53,992 nt of DNA from Purshia tridentata. Taxonomy: Eukaryota; Streptophyta; Magnoliopsida; Rosales; Rosaceae. Below, in pieces: positions 20,561-31,165 of the stretch. Position 1 is the first letter of the stretch; every line of letters starts with the position of its first letter. The stretch is taken from NCBI GenBank assembly GCA_003254885.1, contig QANT01004232.1, positions 1 through 53,992 of the forward strand, given 5' to 3'. A model generated the notes under the pieces. It was not told where the DNA came from and searched no databases. It saw only the letters and a list, made by a program, of their open reading frames with translations. A program made the position numbers and the translations under genes.

Positions 20561-23500
20561 AGAAGCAAGACCTTTGAGGGAATACACACTTTCTACCTTG
20601 GCCAATCATCCTAGTTTTATTATGCTTCCACATTGTGCCAATTCATTTGAGATCAAGCCGGGTACCTTGTCATTGTTGCCTAACTTCTATGGAATAGCAA
20701 TCAATGATCTTTATATGCACATCGTCGAATTCAATGAAGCATGCTCAACCGTACAAGTCAATCAGATAGATGAGAGCAACTTGAGGCTGAGGCTTTTCCC
20801 TTTCTCACTAAAGGATAAAACTAAGGAATGGTTGTATAAGTTGTCGGCCACAAGTATTACCACATGGGAAGAGATGCAAAAGAGCTTTCTCCAAAAGTTC
20901 TTCCCACCATCAAAAACCAATGCTCTTAGGCAACTTATAATGTAGGTAACAATATAGTGAGCTATTTCATGAAGCATGGGAGTGATTCAAGGACATGGAG
21001 GTTGTCCTAACCATGGTCTCAACAAATGGAAGATTTTCAACTTCTTCTACAATAGGTTCACTCAAGAGAAAAGAAGAAGAGTGGAAAATGCACGTGGAGA
21101 AAGTTTCATGGATAAAAAAGAGAGAGAAGCCATAAAGATTCTTGACAACTTGAGTGAAACTTCACAACTTTGGGACAATGTCAATGATAGATTACCAATG
21201 AAGCATGTGAATTTGCCTATGAGTAACAAAGATGAGGACTACTTAAAGTGGGCATTCCTCAAATCAATGTGCAACATGAATTGAAGAAGATAGAGGCCAC
21301 CATGAACAAGAAGCTTGATTTGCTTCTTAGTGCTCAACAAGAGAATCTTAGCCATGCACAATCTTCATCTAAGACAAGTATGGAAGTGAAGCATAGTTGT
21401 ATGCTTTGTGAGAGCTTGCAACATGAGACAATGAAATGTCCTCAAGGAGATTCATTTTAAAAATTTATGGAGCAATGCAACCAGGTTGTTTATCAAAAAA
21501 GACCAAGGAAAGACTTCTATGAGAACATTTATCCTCCAAATTTTATGAACGATCCAAACTTTAGTGTCACGCCCCGACCCTTGGGCATGTGAAAACCATA
21601 AAATTGAAACCTTTGCTTTTCCTGAAACTGTGAGCCATGAACATAAAACCTTTATTTAAATTAATTGTTATTCACAAAAACATTTACATAAAACCAAAGT
21701 GTAAAACAAAGTTCCTAAAACACTGATGGCACCACTACCTCGTCTTCTCTCCAATGTCTCCTCAGCCTGCTCAACCTGCAAAACAAAACCTGCACCCAAC
21801 TAAAGGTACACCGGGTTTAAACACAAACCCGGTAAGCTCACTAGAGCTCGTATGAGTGAAAACTCATAGTAAACCTCGACAAAAATATTAGTATCCAAAA
21901 ATTCCTCAAAGCAATTATAAACTTTCAACACCAAATTAAATAATCCACAAACCAACAATCAAATACCTCAAGTAAGATCAACTAAATCCCACACCTCAAA
22001 TTAATAATCCAAGTTAAATTCACAAATCGTCAATACCAAAAATAACCTCAAATAATTAGCAAAATCTGATTAACCTCAATTTAATCCTTAAGCTGAAAAT
22101 AACCTTAAGTTAATCTACAAGATTGTCACTTGGAATCCAACTAAATTCTCCAATAACTTAGAATCAAATCCTTACGTCAAAACTTTAACTGAAAATAATC
22201 TTTGGTACTCAAAACCACGATAAACAATTCTTACTTAATCTTTTAACCTCAAATAACCTTTAAACCTTCGAGATCTCCAATCCTAATCCGTACCCACTTA
22301 ACTAGCAAACAGCAAACAACCAATCAACCAAAAACTGAACTTAAAGTTCACTCACAATGACCACGTGAAAAGACCAAGCTATCCTTCATGGCACGTTTGC
22401 TCGGATTCTAAAATCTGGCAGCACAACGGCTTCGGAAATACAATTCCCGAGCCAAGGGCACCTGTTAAGACCAGACAACCAACAAAACTAAGTCCTTAAA
22501 CAATAGAAATGGTGGCTGCCACCACAGACGGTGGCTGCCCAGCCACAAACCGACACCATAACTCGCACAAAAACTCACCAACTACTCACCAAGGCTTCAG
22601 GTGACTGGCCAAGGGCCAAAAACTGAGTTGAGTCACAAGCACCACAGCAAGCGGAGGAACTCGCGGTGGCTGGTGGTGGCTAACTTGCACAAAACTAAAA
22701 CCTGAAATCAGCAACAACCCAACACATGAGCACGTAGAAAAGGTTGAAAGAACCAATTCCCAAACTCAGGTCGACTACCAAAGTTGCCAGAAGAGGAGGA
22801 AAATGGTCGGAGAAGCAATTAGCCCTCCCACCTTTGATCCGTAGCCAAAAGAGCTCTAACGGACGATCAGAGGACACCACAAAGACGGGCTCGACAAGGA
22901 GAGTCGTTCTAGGCTAGTGGGAGGTCTTGACGTGCTGAAAAGAGAGATTGCCGCTGAAAAACTCCCACTGTGCACGAGATGGGCTACACGATCCTGGCTG
23001 TTTCAGGGGGAAACGCCGCCCGAGGATGAAAAATGAGAGGGAGGCGAGCACGGTGGGCCAAGTCTCAGCCTCAGCAGCCGCCAGATGAGCTCCCACGCAC
23101 CGGTGGAAGGTGTGGCTGAGTGACAGTGTCGAGGGAGAGAGAGAGTGCAGGAGAGGAGAGAGAAAAGTGAGGACAAAATTGGTTTTTGCCTTTATAAAAA
23201 CTAACTTTTCAAAATTACAAGTTTGCCCCTCCCTTCACATTCCGTAACTTCCAAACCGTAGCTCCTTTTGACGCATGCTTCGTGTCTACGAACTGGTGAG
23301 AACTAGACCTTTCCAACGAATTTAAAGTCAAAACAAAAACTTCACTCGAACAAAAAGTCAACTTTTAGCCCAAGTTAAAATTGACTTTAAAAATTAGAAA
23401 TTATCTCAAAACACTTTATTTCTCCAATAAATTCTCAAAATTCTTTAAAATACTTTTCAAAACCAACTTTGGAAAAGTACGGGGTCTTACATTTAGGTAG

Positions 23501-23958
23501 AGTGATCAACCTCATGAACCTCAAGTTCCTTGCCAAAACCGTGAGTAAGGATATTCAAGGTCAAATGGTGGTCATCAAAGTGCTCGTAGCTCTTCATTCA
23601 ATAACCAAGGAGCCACCAGTTCATAACAAGCTCCTAGGGCACCTTACCAAGCTCCCCAAACTCCTCCACAACAACAACAAATGCATCAAGAGGTGATCCA
23701 GAAGCCCACTATTGAAGATTTGCTAACTAGTTTCATCATAGAGAGTAAAGGGAATCAAGCCAAGAAAGATGAGAAGATCAATATTTTAAGCAATGGTTTG
23801 AACAAACTTGAGATGCAAATGAGGAATTGGCAAACGAAGTCAAGGAAAGGAAGCAAGAAGTTTTTTTCCAGCATGGTTAAGAACAATCCCAAGTATGAGC
23901 AAGCTAATCTCATCACTACCTTGAGAAGTGTCAAGGAGTACAATAATTAAGTAACCTT
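20561..23958 (+). pseudogene. Tat/Athila-like gag remnant, split by a solo LTR
   Basis: Gag forms the particle that packages element RNA. The open frame from 20561 shows the Tat/Athila pattern FEIKPGTLSLLPNFYGI, then RLRLFPFSLKDKTKEWLY and ITTWEEMQKSFLQKFFPPSKT (20640-20930). It breaks at a TAG at 20944 and resumes in another frame with HGLNKWKIFNFFYNRFTQE (about 21010-21070). A CMLCESLQHETMKCP segment near 21400 may be a zinc-knuckle remnant. A solo LTR interrupts at 21564/21565; after it, from 23497, come a Gln/Pro-rich stretch and KNNPKYEQANLITTLRSVKEY, matching the gag C-terminal end. Several in-frame stops (for example right after 23496 and near 23550) show decay. No 5' LTR or PBS remains. 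Confidence 0.85.
21565..23491 (-). mobile_element. Divergent family A solo LTR (1.93 kb), TSD TTTAG
   Basis: On the minus strand it starts TGTAAGACCCCGTAC at 23491 and ends GGGTCGGGGCGTGACA at 21565. Both sides carry TTTAG (21560-21564 and 23492-23496), a perfect target duplication. Removing the insert brings the two halves of gag together. Its body is clearly more diverged than the other copies, and the GC-rich block has lost many CG steps, which suggests an old methylated copy. Confidence 0.92.
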
Positions 23959-24209
23959 GCCAAACTTTGAAGAAGAGGTAGAAGCAAAACCTAAGGAGCA
24001 CACCAGAACATAACAAGGAAAGCCACTTGCACCACCTGGATTTGAGAAGCAAGAGAAGAAAGACAAAGAGAAGGCCATATTGTGATGTTATTTTGGGGTA
24101 CAATGAGGGCTATCCTAAGGATTTAAAGGACAACAATAATGCCAATGCCGAAAGTAACAAGACACAAGAGCAAATCCCAACTGAAAGATCATTCAAGAGA
24201 GGTATCACA

Positions 24210-24841
24210 TTCAACCCTCCTTTGAAGATTGTGCAAGATTTTGAGTTACTACTTCCATATCCTTAAGTTTTAAGAAAATAAAGGCTAATGAAAAGAAAAA
24301 GAAAGAGTAGAATGAGCTTATTGAGTTATACAAGAAAGTGGTTGTCAACATTCCCCTCCTCAATGCCATAAAGACCATTCATTCCTATTCTAAATTCTTG
24401 AAGGATCTATGCACAAACAAGAGGTACAAGACAACCTTTGTTAAGAATAATAAGGTGGTAAGTGAGTAGGTGAATGTTGTTATGCAAAGGAAGGTTCCAC
24501 CCAAGTTGAAGGATCTGGGTTTCTTTACCATCCCTTGTACCATTGGAAATCAACCTTTTGAGAAAGCCTTGATGGATCTAGGGTCAAGTATCAACTTTAT
24601 GCCTTATCATGTGTATGAGACACTAGGTCCTAGATACATCTCTCCCATCACAATTTCTCTTCAATTGGCGGATAAGAGCATTGTATATTCAAGAAGAGTG
24701 GTGGAGGATGTTCTTGTAAAGGTTGATGAGCTTATCATTTGGGCGGATTTCATTAATCTTGACATGGAGAAGATAGAAAAGAATAACTTGTCTGTAATCT
24801 TTGATCGTGCATTTATGGCCACCGTGGGTGCTAAAAATTGA
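24210..24841 (+). pseudogene. Tat/Athila-like retropepsin remnant
   Basis: Aspartic protease that cuts the polyprotein. The lead-in at 24280-24470 still shows the pattern before the protease (YKKVVVNIPLLNAIKT, FLKDLCTNKR) with stops. From 24476 the frame is open: QRKVPPKLKDLGFFTIPC, then the active-site motif ALMDLGSSINFMP (about 24565-24605), then the flap and LQLADKSI and EDVLVKVDELI segments. DLG in place of the DTG or DSG triad is usual in this lineage. The frame ends at 24841, and RT does not follow. Confidence 0.85.
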
Positions 24842-25180
24842 TGTCAAAGAAGGGCTGATGACCATGATGGTTCATTACACTATATCATTGCCTTTAGAGT
24901 CTTTGATACATTGGAGAAGCCATCATAAACTTGTGATTGTTATCGAATTAAAATGAGGGATGGCATGAAGTTCAAAGAAAAATCAACCATGGAGACTGTG
25001 AGACCCTATACAACACCCTGGGTTCCCAAAGTTGAGGTATGTTCCTCTAATGAGAAAATCAAACTATACAAAAAGAGAGCCAAAGTGTATTATGATAAGA
25101 AGCTTGTGAAGAAGAGTTTGGAGGAGAGTTTTGTCAAACTTAAATGTAACATTGTCCTCAATGTTAAAAATTGGCTTTAA
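24842..25180 (+). pseudogene. Pol deletion junction and integrase C-terminal tail
   Basis: After the protease a short FDTLEKPS-like piece (24900-24930) marks the start of the RT region. It is followed directly by KIKLYKKRAKVYYDKKLVKK (about 25055-25115), which belongs to the integrase C-terminal domain. All of RT, RNase H and the integrase core, more than 2.5 kb in intact relatives, has been deleted. The element could not move by itself. Confidence 0.7.
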
Positions 25181-26635
25181 AAAAAATCTAAATGAAACAT
25201 TCAAGCATAAGAGGAAAGATAGACAACTTATTCAAATTACTAAAGCATAAAAACAAAACACAACACAAAAAACATCAACAAAAAAAAACCATATATAAAG
25301 AACCTTAAACAAGGTAAATTGAAGAAACCTTAAACAAGTTTGGAGGAGAGTTTTGTTGTTTTGTTTTAGGGTCAAAATTTTACTCTTTTGTTAGAAATTT
25401 TCAATTTTTGTCAAGGGATAGAAGAGAATGAGCATGTAGAGATCTCAGAAGTTCCTCTCTTGTTAATAGTGCGTTATGGGACCTTGCTTGAATCCATTTA
25501 CACAAGCCTTGTCAATTTGATGCATTGGAATGAGAAAAGCATAGTAAGACTTTTGTGAGCCAATTATGCCATATATGCGAGTTTTAAGCCTAATGCAAGT
25601 GCATATATTGTTCCTAGCACTTTGTTCTTCATGTGTGATCAATCTTGTGTATATTGCATCTCTAGAACTTGCTTATATCTCTCGAAGCTTTTTGTTAAAT
25701 ATGAAAGCATCTTGAAAATGATCTAGGCATTAGGAATCCACCATGGCCAAATGAGCGTCATCCCTATATATCTTATATCCAATAGATTGTCATTTTGTGC
25801 CTTTGTGTAAGCCCACCACAAATGTCTTACCATTTTGCTTAAATACTAGCCTTACCCTTTCCAAGCTAACTAGGGAGGAATGTGAGATTGAGCTATGTTA
25901 AGGTGCTTGCAAAGGAATATGTTTGGGGATTTGGTAAAGACAAGTGTGGGGGTGTTTTATGTTTGCAAAGAGAAAAGAAAAACAAATTGAAGGAAACAAA
26001 ACAAAAAGAAAAAGGAAAGAAAAGAAAGAAAGAGAAAAAGGTAAAAATGAAAAACTTCATTCATGAATAAGAAGTGTTTTTAGTTTAAGTTTGGGGCCGA
26101 GGTTTGAGGTTTGAGTTTTTGGCAAGCATCTTAAAGTCCTTAAAGTTCTTAAATCTCAACAAGAGTATTGCTCATTATGTTGCTTGGAATTTTTGATTAC
26201 ATTTCTTTTCATTACTTTAACCCCTTAGCCTAAGCCCCATTACAACCTAATAAAGTCCTTCTGATCCAAGATATTTTTTACACGACTAGTGAAGATGAGA
26301 TTGAATAGCAAGCATATGGAGGCATGTGCATGCACATTAATTTTTTGAGTGCATATAACCCTTAAACACTTGTGCAAAAATAGATAGAATTTTAATGAGT
26401 TTTCGGTTATCTAAGTTTGAATTGTAAATCTTGTGAATGCATTGAATTGACATGTGGATTATAATGCACATACGCACTCAAGCATTTGTTTCATGCTTTG
26501 TTATTAGAACTAGAGGAAAATCTAGGAAACATTTTATGCTTATGAAATTTATACCCTATTTTTTGTCTTTTGTTTTTTTTTTTAATTTGTGTTTTGTTTG
26601 CGCGAGGACGAGCAAAACCTAAGTTTGGGGGCAAT
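25181..26635 (+). other. Post-pol non-coding region of Tat/Athila-like element, with PPT
   Basis: AT-rich sequence without a recognisable second gene; an env-like reading frame, present in some Athila elements, is not seen. It includes an A/G-rich run at about 25970-26050 (AAGAAAGAAAGAG type). It ends with CGAGGACGAGC and the purine tract AAGTTTGGGGGCAA (26621-26634) directly before an LTR start, the lineage's normal PPT arrangement. Confidence 0.7.
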
Positions 26636-28845
26636 TGATATATTCATTAATTCATACTCTTTCATGTTCCTTTTACTTAGGTTTTTACAAAAACATTTGA
26701 ATAGATTTTGACATGAATCCAATTGGAGATGGAAACTAACACCTTAAAGTTTTTCTAAGTTAAATTTTGTTACGTTTGAAGATTTCTGAGTGTTCATTTT
26801 GAATTTCAAAGTTAGCCCAAAACTGTTCCAGAGGATAATTGAGTAAGCAACATTGTTTGGGCCATAATTGTTTCATATGACCTTGGATTGAGGTATATGA
26901 TATATGGTTAGAAAGAGAACATCTAGGGATTTCCATTAATATACAAGTTGTAATTTTCTGGGTTGGTTAAGGCATCCAAATTAAGCTCCAAAGGCAGCCT
27001 AGAATTTCTGACAGCAAAAGAGCAAATGATCAAAAAGTTATCTTTCCATTTTGGGTAAAAGCTGTCACATGCTTTCTATCCTCCTCTAGGTCCGGCCATT
27101 TCTAGCTAAGGCTTTTCCCAACAATGGGAAGACTCAAAATAAGGAAAAAGGAATATCTACCTATTTCTCCAAACATCAAAGGTCAACCCTAGCAAGAGAA
27201 ATTATAATATCTTCAAATTTTTGAACTCAGACCTTATCGCTTCATCTTTTACAAAATCACCTCTCACCATACAAGGAAAACATTGATTCCATCATCTTAT
27301 CTCAAAAACACACATCTCGTCTTCTATCTTCCAAAACCCTAGCCTTTTCTCATCTCTCTCCATCATTTTTTTTGTCCATCTTCTCTCCATCAACTCTTTC
27401 TCCACAAAAAGCCAAACACCATCACAAAACCCATCCCCATATTCACTACCATTCTTGCAAGATGACCTTGAAGGCACTTTGAGACAATAAGCTATTTTGA
27501 GCATCTTTGAAGGAGTGACACCCTTTCGAAGCTTGGCTTCAACATCTAGAGTTTTCAATTTTCCCTCTTGTTTCCCTTTATGTTTCAATTTGTGATGTTG
27601 TTTGTAACTTTTACAGATAGTGAGTAGTCTCTTGATTTGGGGCTAGGGATGTAGCCCAACCCTAACCATGTAATGAACACATGTTTTTGTGAATAAATGC
27701 CTTTTTGGATATATATGCTCTTATAGTTTCATGAATTATATGTATGAACTTACCACTTGTGCATAAGAGGAATGTTGTCATGTAGAAATTAGAGATTGGT
27801 AACCTTTAGTTTCTAAAGCATGTTGCATAAGAGTGTGGTAATTTAAAAGCACCTTGGTTGGATTGCTTTAATTACTTGGATAACTCATCCTTAGAACTTT
27901 ATTCACATAAGGTTTACTATGCCATGAATCTTAAGTAGTTAGCTATCACTTTGGTTGGGGTAGTTGATAACGTGAAAGTAGATGTGCCCTAATTCACCTT
28001 GGCCAAGGGTTAGGAGGGGTTAGGAGGGAATCTAATATATCTAATTTGGCATAATTACTCATTGTGTTATTTGTCAAATAGAAGAGTTAGTGTGAACCCC
28101 ACAACCTCAAATCCCATATCATCATCAATTTAATTTGTACTTGAATTTGCTTTCTTTGATAGGACCCTCTCCAAATTCCACCCTGGAACTCGGAGTGATC
28201 TTGCGAGAATCCAATATCAAGGAAAATCCTACCGAAAATTCGGCAAAACCTCCCCTAAAATTGGACTAACCCTTTTTAATTTCCTGTAAAGAACACTTCT
28301 AATTTCAACAGCACCTCTACCACAAGCAATGAGTCTCCGACTAAATTTTAAAATCTCAATAAAATATAACTCAGATCCAAAACAGGATTTTCAAAACATG
28401 TCTAATTTGAGTTTACATCGACCAACATGGGAAAATAAATTTAAATTAAAAGCTTCTTCCTCGACGTGGTGTGGTCCGACCTCAACGACCTCTTATGCCT
28501 GGGGAAAAAGTTTAACAATATGAAGAAAAACAAACGCGAGATTAACCCAGTGAGTGGACATAAATCAAAAATAAGTATTGAAAATCCTTTAAATTCAAGT
28601 TTTCTCTAAAATCTCACAAACACTCTTTGAAATCCCCCAGTTTTAGATTATTTTCATAAAATTCACTGAAACTCTATGCAAGAATTGGCATTTGAAAATT
28701 CATTCTGAAATCTCTGATAAATAATTAAAAACGGGTCAAACTCCCAAATTATCAAATACGAACTGTAAGTTTATAACCATTGAAAACATTTTTATAAAAA
28801 CTAATATAATAATAAAACTTCTAACCAACCAGTTACTCACCAAAC

Positions 28846-28960
28846 TTGCCGTACATGCGCAGGGCCCACAACCTGTCGTACGCATGATCCTGCCGTACAT
28901 ATGCAGAGCCGGAGTCTGTCATACACATGCAGGGCCAATAGACTGCCATACATGCACGCA
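28846..28960. repeat. 27-bp minisatellite in outer family B LTR
   Basis: Degenerate units of the form CTGCCGTACATGCGCAGGGC plus 6-8 bp, four to five copies, next to the anchor block. Same unit as at 30964-31165 and 38393-38570. Confidence 0.75.
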
Positions 28961-30870
28961 GGGTCACCCCCAAAGGGCAAGGCATCCCGGCACACGGCCC
29001 AAAGCCTATGTGTGTGCCGTGATGGGTATAACGACCCGTACCTTCCTAAGTGAATGTTAATAGGGCCCAAAGTTGACTTTTAGTTCTAGTAAGATTCTAG
29101 CTTTGACCTTGGGTTCGTTAGGAAGGTCTTGGGCTCACGAGTTCATTGACATCCGGCATGGGTCGTTTAGAGCTAAAAAGTTAGGAACGTGTTAAGGGAC
29201 TCAAAAGTTGACTTTTTAAATTGCTCAAATTTTAGAGTTGACTTTGACATGGTTGCGTAGAGCTTGACTTCACAAGTTCGTAGACATGTAGCATGTGTCA
29301 TTTGGAGTTACAGTTTGAGAAATATGAAGGTTCAAAGTGAGGGGCAAACTTGTAATTACGTTGAAATGGGTTTAAATTTCAAGAAATTTCTGGAAACTTT
29401 CCCCCCTTTTATTTCTCTCTCTTCTCTCTCCTTTACCATGCGAAGACAGCACCCCCCCAAGTCGGTGAACTTCTCCTCCTGCATGCGACCACCCACCCAG
29501 GCCACCGGCGACGTTCCTAGCCGCCGGCCAGCAACCCAGCCCTCCTCCCGTCGCCCCCAGCCCTCCCTCTTCTCTCTCTCGAGCTCTCTTCATTTCCCCT
29601 GCGTGCGAGTGTGCTGCTGCCAGCAAGCCCGACCCATCTTTGGCGACATTAGGCGACGGGACTGGCTGAGAATCACTCCCCAGCCGCCAGCCAGCCACCC
29701 CGAGCTCCCCCACGACAGCCAGCCTTCCTCCAACGCGAAACAACGCCAGAAAAGCACCCAGCCCGCCGCCACTTGTTCGTCGATTCCGGTCGCTTTCGGC
29801 CTTTGTTTGCCGTGATTTTAGGTGGGTTTTCTTCCCCTTTTCATGGTCTTTTGTTCCCCTATGATTTGGTAGTTTAATTTGGAGAGTTTGCATAGAATTG
29901 AATTTTGGAGATTAGAGGCTATTTTCAGGTTTAGCTTGGGTCTTTGAAATTGAATCAAATTGTTAGGTGTTTTAGGTAATTTCCGTCATTAGGAACCTCT
30001 AATCGAAGTTTGGAACGAGAAATTTGGGAAATTATTGAGGAAATTGGAAGTTTGATTGTTGGTGTTTATGCCCATTTCTAGAATTCTAGAAATCTAAGAT
30101 GTTCATGATGATTTAATGGCAAATGGGGAATGATTTTCATTCTTGGGAATAATTTATCGGTGTTTAGAATGGTTAGTTTGAAGAAAATCGGAGAAATGGT
30201 GAGTTTGGGGTGAAATTGGACACTTTTTGGGTTGTCGAAACGACACCCGAACGATCCTCGGTCAAGCTGGTAGAATGGAGGTTAATTGAGGAAATTACCA
30301 GATTAAAAATAAGCTAGTGGCATGGGTTTTGAGTCGAGACGGAAAATAAGTTGGGCTATAGTTAAATTTATAATTTTGGAGCGTAAGGCCTAGAATGTGC
30401 ACGTGTTTTTACGATCGTAAATTGAATAGTATTCTAACGTATTGTCATTCTCATGTTAGGAGACGTTTCTGAGCCCAGAGACGATCCAACCGGAGACCAA
30501 AGCTAGGCTATCTCTGTGAGTGGACTTCGTTCCCTAAACTTTGTTTATAAATTCGTTATAAATTTTATGATTTAATTCGTATTTATATTTGAGTTTTAAT
30601 TGAGTTTATGAATTGAGAAATATTATTCGATTCTTGAGTATGGAAAACGGATTTGATGTGCTTGGGAACGTTTTGATTTCTCCAATAAACATATGTGCTT
30701 TATTCGTATCTTGAAATATTAAGGGTTTGGTTACTGAAAAGGATTTTATAGTCATTGGTTTAATGATTTCCCAGTTTTGGAAAGGTTATGTGTTATACTG
30801 GCGAAAAGAGATTTATGGGAAAAGGATTTTCAAACCACCATTTGCAGTACCCTTCAGATTATCGGATTTC

Positions 30871-30945
30871 ATAGGTCTTTGGGACTCATCACGGCACACA
30901 CATAGGCTTTGGGCCGTGTGTCGGGATGCCTCGCCCTTTGGGGGT
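30871..30945 (+). repeat. Anchor block in inner family B LTR
   Basis: Near-identical to 2851-2925 of family A: GGTCTTTGGGACTC, GGCACACACATAGG, GGGCCGTGTGTC, CCCTTTGGGGG. Shared by two LTR families that differ through most of their length. Confidence 0.75.
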
Positions 30946-30963
30946 GGCCCAGCGTGCACGTAT

Positions 30964-31165
30964 GGCAGGTATATTGGCCCTGCATGTGTATGACAGACTC
31001 TAGCTCTGCTCATGTACGGCAGGATTATTGGCCCTACATGTGTATGGCAGGTTGTGAGCCCTGCGCATGTACGGCAGGTTATTGGCCCTGCATGCGTACG
31101 GCAGGTCGTTGGCCCTGCATGCGTACGGCAGGTCGTTGGCCCTGTGCATATACGGCAGGTTCGGT
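30964..31165. repeat. 27-bp minisatellite, about 8 units
   Basis: GGCAGG-type positions at 30964, 30992, 31018, 31046, 31073, 31100, 31127 and 31154, spacing 26-28 bp. Consensus CGTACGGCAGGTTATTGGCC plus CTGCATG; each unit contains CTGC ... GCAG as inverted half-sites. The anchor block lies immediately upstream. Confidence 0.9.

Noticed and set aside
29264..29893. Frames of 183 and 173 codons on opposite strands in family B LTR
   Set aside because: Low-complexity Pro/Ser or Gly-rich translations of a CT-rich leader; the second family B copy (33255-33743) does not keep them.
30964..31165. CRISPR-like or satellite centromeric array
   Set aside because: Only about eight 27-bp units, embedded in an LTR at a fixed place; a minisatellite is sufficient.
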